Part shown: in pieces, positions 25,281 through 32,278 of the stretch
Numbering within the stretch: position 1 is the first letter of the stretch
Layout: the number at the start of each line of letters is the position of its first letter
From: Microlunatus endophyticus
GTDB lineage: Bacteria > Actinomycetota > Actinomycetes > Propionibacteriales > Propionibacteriaceae
Direction of reading: 5' to 3'
Length of the DNA: 43,161 nt
Assembly (NCBI RefSeq): GCF_014646195.1
Contig: NZ_BMMZ01000021.1
Coordinates: 1-43,161 of the forward strand
The notes under the pieces: model-generated
Seen by the model: only the letters and a program-made list of their open reading frames with translations
What the model was told of the DNA's origin: nothing
The model's database searches: none
Translations under genes and position numbers: made by a program

Positions 25281-26970
25281 CTCCCTCGCCGGTTGTATCT
25301 GCCGCTACGCCCTTGGCCGTGTCATCGACCGCGTCGTAGACCTTCTTCGCCGCCTTGGCGCCTTCGATGGCGATCGCGGCCGGACCGGCCGCAGCCGCAG
25401 CTGCGGCAGTCGATCCCCCGGCCGCCGTAGAACCGGCCGCCGTAGAGCCAGCCGACGCAGATCCGGACGACGCAGCGGCCGCCCCCTCCGATGCACTGCC
25501 AGCTGTTGCATCGCCCGCTGATTCGGCTGCACCTCCTGCATCGGCGACCGTGGCCGAACCCGACCCCGGGATACCCACACCACTGCCGCCCTCGGCCGAG
25601 CCGCTGTCGACGTCAGCTCCTGGGTGGCCGCCCGCGCCGGCATCGCTGCCTGCGGGGCCTTCCCCAGGGCCGCCGTCGCTTGGTCCTTCACTGTCAGGCC
25701 CATTCCTCCCAGGCGGGCCGCCGCTGCCGGTATCAGCGCCCTGGTCAGCACCGGCTGTACTCGATCGACCGATACGGGAGGCGACCTCGATCGCACCGGA
25801 CGCGGCAGCGCCCGCCAATGCCCCGGCGGCTGCTCCGCCGGCTCCGGCGCCGACGGCACTCACCATCGGAGTGACGAATTTCATCAGCGCTGGCAGCGCA
25901 AACGCAGCCAGAGCCATCAGGCACAAGCCCGACAGCACGCGGACGATGCCGGTCTTGTCACCGGCCGCGAACCCTGATGCGCCCACGAGACGGAACGCGG
26001 CCGCGTACACCACCGCTGCGGCCGGCTTGTACAGCATCAGGGCGACCGTCCAGGCGGTCAGCTTGCCGAACCAGTTCTTGCCCATCGCGGTGTTGGTCGC
26101 GGCACCGGCGGTCGGCAGGATCCCTGCCATCAGCACGAGCATCCCCGACCTGGCGACCAGCAACACGATCTGCATCAGGCCGACGAAGAACGCGATGACG
26201 CCGACGAAGATCACCACCAGCACCGCACCGCCCCGGAGTTTGCTCAGGGCGAGGATGGCCACGATGTTCTGGCCAAAGCAGGCGCTGTCCTGCACGTGGC
26301 AGTCCATCGACGCGTTGAGGATCCAGACGGCGAACGAATCCGACGCGGTGACCAGCAGGTTGATGATCGAAACACCGCACCCGATCACGACCAGCATCGT
26401 GATCAAGCTCGGGAGAAGTTCTTGGCCGGGTTCGGCCCGCATCGTCCAGGCCATCCGGATACCGGCGAAGATCACCGAGGCCGTCGCCACCGTGATCGTG
26501 ATGTACCACAACGATCCCTGCAGGAAGGCCGCCGTGCTATCGACATGTGTCGGCCGGTGGCTCAGCAGCCGGGATGCGAGCGAGCCGCCACCGGCGATCA
26601 AGATCACCCCGCCCAGAACCCAGCCGATCTTGCCCACCTGCCCCATCGCCTCGCCCGCACGCATCCGTGACGCGATGATCGCCCCCAAGATCACCAGTGA
26701 GAGGATCGCCAGGACCAGGCCGATCCACTGGGCATACCCCAGCAGCGTCGTGAGATGACCGGCGTTCGGTGCGTGACCGAGATCGGTGACCGGACGGTCG
26801 CTGGAGTTCGACAGGCCCGGAGTCGGAATGCTCACCCACAGGCTGCCGATGGCCCCAATCAGTCGGCCTTCAGCCTCATTGACCGCATCAGCGAGATGCT
26901 GCAGCTGGTCGGCCAGAGCGCCCGAGATCGTGTTGCCGAGTTCGCAGGACGGCTGCCAGGGCTTGCACAT
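25261..26970 (-). CDS. VirB6/TrbL-like polytopic channel protein with pilin-like N-terminal unit
   Basis: 569 residues. After a periplasmic-looking N-terminus with two cysteines, about eight hydrophobic segments span residues 75-385, then a Gly/Ala/Ser/Asp-rich low-complexity tail of about 180 residues. This is the build of VirB6/TrbL inner-membrane channel subunits. Residues 75-136 match the separate pilin-like protein (27861-28187) over 62 ungapped positions, with 28 identities counted by hand. Cysteines in DCHVQDSACFGQN (about 225-237) could form an extracytoplasmic disulphide. The ATG at 26968-26970 has AGAAGG at 8-nt spacing. It lies between the VirB8-like and SCO6880-like genes. Confidence 0.85.
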   Translation of the reverse strand: MCKPWQPSCELGNTISGALADQLQHLADAVNEAEGRLIGAIGSLWVSIPTPGLSNSSDRPVTDLGHAPNAGHLTTLLGYAQWIGLVLAILSLVILGAIIASRMRAGEAMGQVGKIGWVLGGVILIAGGGSLASRLLSHRPTHVDSTAAFLQGSLWYITITVATASVIFAGIRMAWTMRAEPGQELLPSLITMLVVIGCGVSIINLLVTASDSFAVWILNASMDCHVQDSACFGQNIVAILALSKLRGGAVLVVIFVGVIAFFVGLMQIVLLVARSGMLVLMAGILPTAGAATNTAMGKNWFGKLTAWTVALMLYKPAAAVVYAAAFRLVGASGFAAGDKTGIVRVLSGLCLMALAAFALPALMKFVTPMVSAVGAGAGGAAAGALAGAAASGAIEVASRIGRSSTAGADQGADTGSGGPPGRNGPDSEGPSDGGPGEGPAGSDAGAGGHPGADVDSGSAEGGSGVGIPGSGSATVADAGGAAESAGDATAGSASEGAAAASSGSASAGSTAAGSTAAGGSTAAAAAAAGPAAIAIEGAKAAKKVYDAVDDTAKGVAADTTGEGDGPGDN

Positions 26971-26996
26971 GACTGGTGCCTTCTTTCGTTGGCTGC

Positions 26997-27812
26997 TTAG
27001 TTTTCGCCCCAGGCGGTGTAGCCGGTCAGATCGGGGATCCGCCCGACGTTGACCGGCTGGGACGATGCGGCCGAGAAATGCCAGTCACCGTCTTGCCACA
27101 CCAGTGATTGGACGACCGAGGCCGTGATCGTCCCGTCGGTATTGGTGACGTCGTAGGCCAGGTCGACCTGCGCTGACTTCGCGGAGAATGACAGCATCCG
27201 GTAGCCGTCGAGCCGCATCCGCGTGCTTCCCACATCACCGTTGCCGGTGCCGTCGTCGTCGTTGAGGATGTGCGACCGGTACGGGCCCTTGCCGACGAAG
27301 TAGTTCGCCCACACGGTGGCGTTCTCACCCGCGCTTTGCACCATCGCGTTCGCCGCCGCGAAAAGTGCCCCGGTCGGTGAATGCGCGAAGCAGTAGCGAT
27401 AGCCCTTCGACGACGTCTTCCCGGGCCCGTACGTGGGCGACGACGGATAGGCCGTCGTGCCTTCGTACTTCCAATCGGCCTTCGGCCGACTGGGCGCACT
27501 GCTCAGGTCGGTCCGGAGGCCGCAGATGCTCGCATCCGGATCACGTGCGGCAGATGACGCGCCGGCCGACGACTCCGCCGCCGAGGGCGTGCTCGGTGCC
27601 GCCGGGGACGGCGATGATGTCGGCGATGATGTGGAGGCGACGGTGCCGGGGGTTGTCGCGGATGAAGCTCCTGGTGTCGATCGACCGCGGACATTCAGGA
27701 TGATCAAGACGATCGCCAAGATCACGACGATCGCCACAACCGCGGCTGCAGCGAGCCATGCCGGGCGAGTGAACGGGTTCTGCTCCTGGCTGTTGTTCTC
27801 CGGCGAGGACAT
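26997..27812 (-). CDS. VirB8-like membrane-anchored conjugation protein
   Basis: 271 residues: a short cytosolic N-terminus, one membrane helix (LAAAAVVAIVVILAIVLIIL, about 19-38), a Ser/Thr/Pro/Ala linker to about 95, and an extracytoplasmic domain. The domain contains GYRYCFAHSPTGALFAAANA and ends in sequence like DLAYDVTNTDGTI and WQDGDWHFS, the pattern of NTF2-like VirB8/TcpC domains. ICGLR and YRYCF give one cysteine each, perhaps a disulphide. Good AAAGGGG ribosome site before the ATG at 27810-27812. Such proteins scaffold the channel. The VirB8 label rests on topology and context. Confidence 0.75.
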   Translation of the reverse strand: MSSPENNSQEQNPFTRPAWLAAAAVVAIVVILAIVLIILNVRGRSTPGASSATTPGTVASTSSPTSSPSPAAPSTPSAAESSAGASSAARDPDASICGLRTDLSSAPSRPKADWKYEGTTAYPSSPTYGPGKTSSKGYRYCFAHSPTGALFAAANAMVQSAGENATVWANYFVGKGPYRSHILNDDDGTGNGDVGSTRMRLDGYRMLSFSAKSAQVDLAYDVTNTDGTITASVVQSLVWQDGDWHFSAASSQPVNVGRIPDLTGYTAWGEN

Positions 27813-27860
27813 CGGTCCCCTTTCGCTTCAGAGTGGGGGAAATGAAGAGGTGGAGAAGCG

Positions 27861-28187
27861 TCAGGCGAGGAAGCCGACCAAGGAGCCGGCTGCCGAGATG
27901 ACGATCACTCCGCCAAGGGCCATGCCGATCCGGCCGACGTGTTCACCGCCTTCGCCCCGGCGGGAGTTGATCGCCATCATCGCGCCAGCAGCGACCAGGC
28001 CCAGGATGCACACGGCCAGAGCGACCCACTTGGCCCAGCCCATGATGCTGCTGATGGACTTCATGCCCGGAGGCTCGGACGCTACCGGCAGCGATGGCCC
28101 GTCCATCGGGACAAGCGTCACGTGCGCCGGCAGCGAAGTGACGCTGTGCAGAACCGGGATAACGATGGAGACAACGAGGTCGATCAT
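27861..28187 (-). CDS. Pilin-like two-helix membrane protein (VirB2/TrbC-type candidate)
   Basis: 108 residues. The N-terminal part is mildly hydrophobic (LVVSIVIPVLHSV). Two helices then flank a charged loop: helix WVALAVCILGLVAAGAMMA, loop NSRRGEGGEHVGR, helix IGMALGGVIVISAAGSLVGF. Small size, Gly/Ala-rich paired helices and a basic loop are the hallmarks of VirB2/TrbC-type subunits. It shares its whole C-terminal unit (47-108) with the VirB6-like protein. ATG at 28185-28187 with AAAGGA at 8 nt. It lies at the expected place for a pilin in the channel gene order. Confidence 0.75.
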   Translation of the reverse strand: MIDLVVSIVIPVLHSVTSLPAHVTLVPMDGPSLPVASEPPGMKSISSIMGWAKWVALAVCILGLVAAGAMMAINSRRGEGGEHVGRIGMALGGVIVISAAGSLVGFLA

Positions 28188-28222
28188 GGGAGAGTTCCTT
28201 TCGTTACGCGGCTTTTGGCCGC

Positions 28223-28846
28223 CTAGTGGGTGAGAGACCGCAGCTCATCGCACAGGCTGCGGACTGATCGAGGGATGTTGGTTTCATCGGCTGGTGCAGT
28301 TCGCCAGGCCTCGACCCAAGGCACCGTCCAGGTTCGAGGCACGCCCCCGCTGACAAGCTGCTGCAGCTCGCGCAGCGGTCGCGGGAGCCGGCCCGGCGCA
28401 TCAGCGACGATGATGAGTCCGAGCAGATGGATCGACGGCACCCGGCCCGAGGCCCATTGCCGGGCGGCGGTCTGAGCCGCGCGCAGACCCGCCACATGGG
28501 ACCGGGCGACGATCACCGTCTGGTGCACGGTCTGATGAACGGTGGGGAGTCGGTCCGGAGACGGTCGGTTCGGCCAACCATGGCCGGCGGCCGCCCAGGA
28601 GTCGTCGAGACCGGCCAGCGTCGACTCACCCGCGCCACCATGGGCGCCGACGAACCACAGCGCCGCGATCGTCGGCTGCTGCCATGACGGAAGCCCCCCG
28701 GCCGGTGCGTCAACGCCAGCTTGTGGAGTTACGGGACCAGTCGGCTTCGCCGACCTAACTGGGGGTGCAGGCATCATCGCTGGCTCCGGCGCCGCCTGCC
28801 GGGTCAGCCACGGATTGCCGTGCACCTCAGCGACGATGCGTGTCAT
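28223..28846 (-). CDS. DUF6668-like protein with degenerate ParA/MinD-type P-loop
   Basis: 207 residues. The segment LWFVGAHGGAGESTLAGLDD (about 64-83) matches the deviant Walker A of MinD/ParA ATPases (KGGxGKST), with both lysines replaced by His and Glu. RVPSIHLLGLIIVADAPGRL resembles the later switch strand. The fold is therefore probably a P-loop relative without normal ATP hydrolysis. I know this pattern from the DUF6668 family of actinobacterial conjugative elements. The start ATG (28844-28846) overlaps the preceding stop. A channel positioning or regulatory role is possible. Confidence 0.72.
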   Translation of the reverse strand: MTRIVAEVHGNPWLTRQAAPEPAMMPAPPVRSAKPTGPVTPQAGVDAPAGGLPSWQQPTIAALWFVGAHGGAGESTLAGLDDSWAAAGHGWPNRPSPDRLPTVHQTVHQTVIVARSHVAGLRAAQTAARQWASGRVPSIHLLGLIIVADAPGRLPRPLRELQQLVSGGVPRTWTVPWVEAWRTAPADETNIPRSVRSLCDELRSLTH

Positions 28847-29166
28847 GAGGCGCCCCACAGCCGCGCGACCGAGCGTCGACGAGAAGGAGAAGTCAGCCCG
28901 GTTGAGTCGTCTTCAACTGTCCCGTCCGGGTTGATCAGGATCTGCCAGTCCCCTGCCGGCGTCCGAGCTGAGACCCGCAGCGGACGGCAGAGATCGGCCG
29001 CCCGATGCCGAATCGAGTCGACGACCGCCGCACGTAAAGCGGCATCGTCGATGCCAGCGATCTCCTGCCGGAGCCCGCCGACAATCACGTACCCAGTGCC
29101 ATCATCGCTGGTGACCGCCTCGCAGCGCGGCCACCGCGGGACAACCTCGAACTGTGCCGCATTCAT
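28843..29166 (-). CDS. Small conjugation-operon protein, 107 aa, unknown
   Basis: Unrecognised. Beta-rich core in the middle (GTGYVIVGGLRQEI and WQILINPDGTVED) with a central helix (DDAALRAAVVDSIRHRA) and a basic C-terminal tail. No membrane segment or signal. ATG at 29164-29166 with AAAGGG upstream; the stop overlaps the DUF6668 gene (ATGA), so the two are co-translated and may form a complex. Confidence 0.68.
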   Translation of the reverse strand: MNAAQFEVVPRWPRCEAVTSDDGTGYVIVGGLRQEIAGIDDAALRAAVVDSIRHRAADLCRPLRVSARTPAGDWQILINPDGTVEDDSTGLTSPSRRRSVARLWGAS

Positions 29167-29196
29167 TGACAGATGCCCTTTCTGGCTAGAGAGTGG

Positions 29197-29863
29197 CTAG
29201 AGGATCGTGTATTTGCTGACTGACCAATCCGCCCCCGGCTTGGTACGTGTCAGATAGATCACGTACGTCATCCGTTCGCTGCGATCCGGCCAGCTGGTCC
29301 AGTGCCCAGCCCCGTGGTCGGTCGGAGTGGTCGTCACGCCCCGTACCGCCGACGTCGCGGTGTCCTTGGGCCCTGGCCCGAGGCCACCCAGCTCAGCCGA
29401 CACAGCGACCCAGCCGTGATGAGCGACCAGCTGATCCCACCGCGTACCCGGCCGCTGATGACTCCTGGCGATCATCGAAAAGCTCGCGGCGGAGCTTCGG
29501 AGTCGCATACGTAGCGGCCCGCACGGCCGCATCGCCAGGTCCTGCATCCAGACTCGTGTCCCATGCCTCGAGCCGGACGGCGAACCCAATCGCTGTCGAT
29601 GAAGCAGCCGAGCGGTCGACCTCCTGCTGCGCGATCGTGAGCCCGCGCGGCGCTTCGCCGGACCGCGCTGTCGATGCCGCGGGAGTCGCATCGGCATGAG
29701 GCGCGGCCGAACTCGGCGTATGTGCGGGTGAGGACACGGCAGTGGTAGCCGTTGGGGCGGCCGCCCGACTGGTGGTCGACGTGCATCCGGCGATACCGAC
29801 GACGCCGGCCAGTGCACCGGCCGCAGTGGCGGCCGCCGTGAGGCGCCTTGTCTTCATGATCAT
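29197..29863 (-). pseudogene. Conjugation lipoprotein gene with a single +1 frameshift
   Basis: From 29863 the frame encodes a lipoprotein: MIMKTRRLTAAATAAGALAG, lipobox GIAGC, then a Ser/Thr/Ala linker and a folded part up to KLRRELFDDR. It then changes to junk and stops at 29393. In the +1 frame, sensible protein resumes as IARSHQRPGTRWDQLVAHHG and runs to a stop at 29197, 30 bp before the next gene. The whole stretch is 667 nt, one over a multiple of three. The shift lies near 29470-29495, where a TTTT run and CAGGAG are candidates. It may be a mutation, a sequencing indel or a programmed +1 shift. Start overlaps the wall-hydrolase stop. Role probably in the outer part of the channel. Confidence 0.7.
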
Positions 29864-30894
29864 GATGTCGCCTCGCCTGCTTTGGGATCAACGATTCGCC
29901 GGGCGGTCTCGGAGTAACCGGCGTACTCGCTCATTGGCATGATTCGAGCCACCTCGCCCGGCCGCGGCTCTTCGACCAGCTGGTTGTTGCCGATGAACAT
30001 CACGACGTGGTTCCAACCGCCCTGAGCGTCACCGGGGACATGAATGAACACCAGATCGCCCGGCTGGAGCGCGTCGAGCGGCACCATGTGTGCGTACGGT
30101 GATGCGACCTGGTCGTAAGTCAGTCGACCAATATCGATCCGGCCGCCCGATGCCGCCCTGTAGGCGTACTCGATATATCCCGAACAGTCATACGCAGCCG
30201 GACCAGTGGCACCGAACACATACGGAGAACCGAGCTTCGCCCGTGCAGCCACGACCGCCGCAGCAGCCAACGACGACCCATCCCCGGTCCCCGAGCCGTC
30301 ATCAGTAATTGCCGCGTACCGCGGCACCAACGCGGTGATCTTGGCCGCATACCGCTCCGCACCCCCGGCCGGCATGCCACCGGCGGCGATCACCGCGTAC
30401 TCCCCCACGTTGTAGCCCGCCAACATCAACCGGGTCAGATCTCCCCGGACCTGGCCCTTGTCCATCGCAGCCTGGATCAGATCGGCGATGTGGCACATGT
30501 ACGCAGCCTGGCTACCGATCGCATCCTCGACATTCCAAACGTCGGCCTGCCCGTCACCGGAATAATCCCGACCCCACGTCGCCCACGTCGACGGCAGAAA
30601 CTGCGCGATCCCCTCCGCACCCTGCGCCGACACCGCCCGAGGATTAAACGACGATTCCGCATCCACCTGAGCCGCCAACAGCGGCGCCGAAACAGCTCCA
30701 CACTCAGCGCCGGCATCTGCCAGCGCCTGCACATCCTCGGCCGGCACCGAGCCGGCCGCCAGGCCCGAGCCTCCATTCCCCGCGCCAGCACCTCCGGTCC
30801 CAGCGGCCGGCTCCTGGGTTACCAGCAACAGGAAGATCAGCAACACCGGCACCGCCACCACCAGCACAGTGCTTCCACCAGCGACGATCTTCAC
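29860..30894 (-). CDS. Bifunctional wall hydrolase: lytic transglycosylase plus NlpC/P60 peptidase (VirB1-like)
   Basis: 344 residues; opens peptidoglycan for the mating channel. A membrane anchor (VLVVAVPVLLIFLLLV, 10-25) and Gly linker lead to a transglycosylase domain (about 60-195) with AQVDAESSFNP (catalytic Glu80) and GIAQFLPSTW, the SLT signature. A C40 NlpC/P60 domain (about 205-335) follows, with YDCSGY (Cys237) and GWNHVVMFIG (His296). The start is GTG at 30892-30894, with GGAGGG 4 nt upstream. It is the first gene of the minus-strand conjugation operon, right behind the paired palindromes. Same two-domain build as conjugative hydrolases of other Gram-positive elements. Confidence 0.92.
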   Translation of the reverse strand: MKIVAGGSTVLVVAVPVLLIFLLLVTQEPAAGTGGAGAGNGGSGLAAGSVPAEDVQALADAGAECGAVSAPLLAAQVDAESSFNPRAVSAQGAEGIAQFLPSTWATWGRDYSGDGQADVWNVEDAIGSQAAYMCHIADLIQAAMDKGQVRGDLTRLMLAGYNVGEYAVIAAGGMPAGGAERYAAKITALVPRYAAITDDGSGTGDGSSLAAAAVVAARAKLGSPYVFGATGPAAYDCSGYIEYAYRAASGGRIDIGRLTYDQVASPYAHMVPLDALQPGDLVFIHVPGDAQGGWNHVVMFIGNNQLVEEPRPGEVARIMPMSEYAGYSETARRIVDPKAGEATS

Positions 30895-30958
30895 CCGACC
30901 CTCCGCTCTCGAGCAGCCACTGCGGGTGTTCTCCTCCGTGATAGAGGTACAGAAGACA

Positions 30959-31023
30959 AGATCGCGTTTAACGCGATCTGCGCGTCACTTGAACGGTAGC
31001 ATGGAATCGTGTTTAACACGATT
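30959..31023. promoter_or_regulatory. Two matching palindromes controlling the divergent regulator/conjugation promoters
   Basis: Site 1 (30959-30979) is a perfect palindrome with arms AGATCGCGTT and AACGCGATCT around one central T. Site 2 (31005-31023) has perfect arms AATCGTGTT and AACACGATT around a central T. They share the consensus ATCGYGTTTAACRCGAT and lie 45 bp apart centre to centre, between the first conjugation gene (minus) and the winged-helix regulator (plus). This is the classic layout of operators for a dimeric repressor controlling both directions. Confidence 0.75.
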
Positions 31024-31118
31024 ACCCAGAGCTTTGGATGTCTGTCTGTCCTCGCCGAGAAGAGGGCGGGCACAATGTCCGGGTGCCAGTTGTCGTCAGA
31101 CCCGATCCCGCGCCTCCC

Positions 31119-31439
31119 ATGAGTGTGCAGATCGCGACTCGTGTGTTCGGGTCTGAGTTGCTGGTGGCACTGATCCGGCATTACCGGGCAAATCCCGGGC
31201 TTCAGAAAGAGGCCGCGGCCGCTCTGGGTGTCCCGGTTCAGGCGGTCTCCACAAATACGCGCATACTCGTTGAGGCTGGTGTGGTGGTCGGAGACCCGGC
31301 TCCTCGGGGCGGGCGCCCAGGTCGTTGGATCGTCAACGAGGATCGAACTCTTGAGCTCGCCCGCGAACTCATCACCTACACCCTTGACAACACGGCGAAC
31401 CTTGATGCGCCGGAGATTGGCAGCAAAGAAACCTCCTGA
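31119..31439 (+). CDS. Winged-helix transcriptional regulator (ArsR/MarR-like fold), divergent to the conjugation operon
   Basis: About 106 residues from the chosen ATG. Helices around FGSELLVALIRHYRANPG and KEAAAALGVPVQAVSTNTRI form the helix-turn-helix (recognition helix VQAVSTNTRILVEAG), followed by a wing VVVGDPAPRGGRPGRWIVN and a C-terminal helix for dimerisation. Upstream in-frame starts exist at 31038 (ATG, just after palindrome 2) and at a GTG near 31083. None has a good ribosome site, so the start is uncertain. It most likely binds the palindromes at 30959-31023 and represses conjugation and itself; this is inferred from position. Confidence 0.75.
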   Translation: MSVQIATRVFGSELLVALIRHYRANPGLQKEAAAALGVPVQAVSTNTRILVEAGVVVGDPAPRGGRPGRWIVNEDRTLELARELITYTLDNTANLDAPEIGSKETS

Positions 31440-31804
31440 CGGGTCCAGCCGGGCAGACCGCGGCTTCTCGCAAGGTCGCCTACCGTTCTTGGACGATGTT
31501 CCGTCAATATTTCGGCCCCTATCCCGTGCTCAGGGCTGTTCGCATGGCCTGGCCGAACACTTGCCAGACCAACCCCTCCTGGCACCCCCGGTGGAGCGCG
31601 CGAGCCATCTCGGCCGGAAGACGAGCAGCACATCTACAGATGTCTGAAGACCCTACAAGCGCATCTACAGAAGTGCAATCCTTAGATGCGTGTCGTACGA
31701 TTCACACATCTATAGGTTGCCTCCGCTAGATCGGTCACGCTACGTTGAGCAACAAGTCCGACTCGGGCACAATGCGGCGAACAGCCAGGGGGTGCGGTCC
31801 AGGA
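31440..31804. promoter_or_regulatory. 365-bp gap with repeated CATCTACAGA boxes upstream of the XRE gene
   Basis: ACATCT (31630-31635) with AGATGT (31638-31643) forms a palindrome. A related box GCATCTACAGAAGTG follows at 31661-31675, and a third half-like copy ACATCTATAGG at 31706-31716. The copies lie 31 and 45 bp apart, within 175 bp of the XRE gene start. They look like operators for the XRE protein. The first 190 bp of the gap show no gene. Confidence 0.45.
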
Positions 31805-32278
31805 ATGTCGGAAGCTGGCGAAAACGAGCGCTACTCGGACGAACTGCCACACCTCGCCGATCGACTTAACCTGCTGTTCAAGACCGTTCCGCGCAGCCCG
31901 GACGACCCGAGACTCCACACCGCGAACTCTGTCGTCGAAGCGCTCCGGGAACAAGGCATTACCGTCACGCCGAATCACCTGCGCGCCCTGCGAACGGGCA
32001 CCCGCCGCAACCCTTCGTTCCGGCTACTCGTCGGTCTGGCGGCTGTATTCCATGTCCCGCTCGACTATTTTGCCAACGACGCGGTCGCAGCCGATGTGCA
32101 GGAATCCATCCTGGCCTTGACCGCGCTGCGTGATACAAGGGTCAAGCAGCTGATGACGCGATCCCACGGAATCTCACAAGGCGGCTTGAGCTCGATCCTC
32201 GCATTGCTCGACCAAATACGCAGGATCGAGGGTCTGGATCCGGCGGACGAATCTTCGGAAGATTCGGAGGGAGACTGA
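31805..32278 (+). CDS. XRE-family transcriptional regulator
   Basis: 157 residues. The N-terminal half carries a lambda-repressor-like HTH in the actinobacterial style: LADRLNLLFKTV, then VVEALREQGITVTPNHLRAL, RTGTRRNPSFRLLVGLAAVF and HVPLDYFAND (about 15-90). The rest is helical and acidic at the end. I chose the ATG at 31805 (AGGGGG about 10 nt upstream); a TTG at 31745 is possible. The stop overlaps the next start by one base (TGATG), so it is made together with the hydrolase/peptidase fusion. In ImmR/ImmA-type pairs the peptidase cleaves the repressor. Confidence 0.85.
   Translation: MSEAGENERYSDELPHLADRLNLLFKTVPRSPDDPRLHTANSVVEALREQGITVTPNHLRALRTGTRRNPSFRLLVGLAAVFHVPLDYFANDAVAADVQESILALTALRDTRVKQLMTRSHGISQGGLSSILALLDQIRRIEGLDPADESSEDSEGD

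Noticed and set aside
25355..26758. 467-residue Pro/Ala-rich plus-strand frame opposite the VirB6-like gene
   Set aside because: Mirror of the Gly/Ala-rich tail and membrane helices; no coherent fold or start signal.
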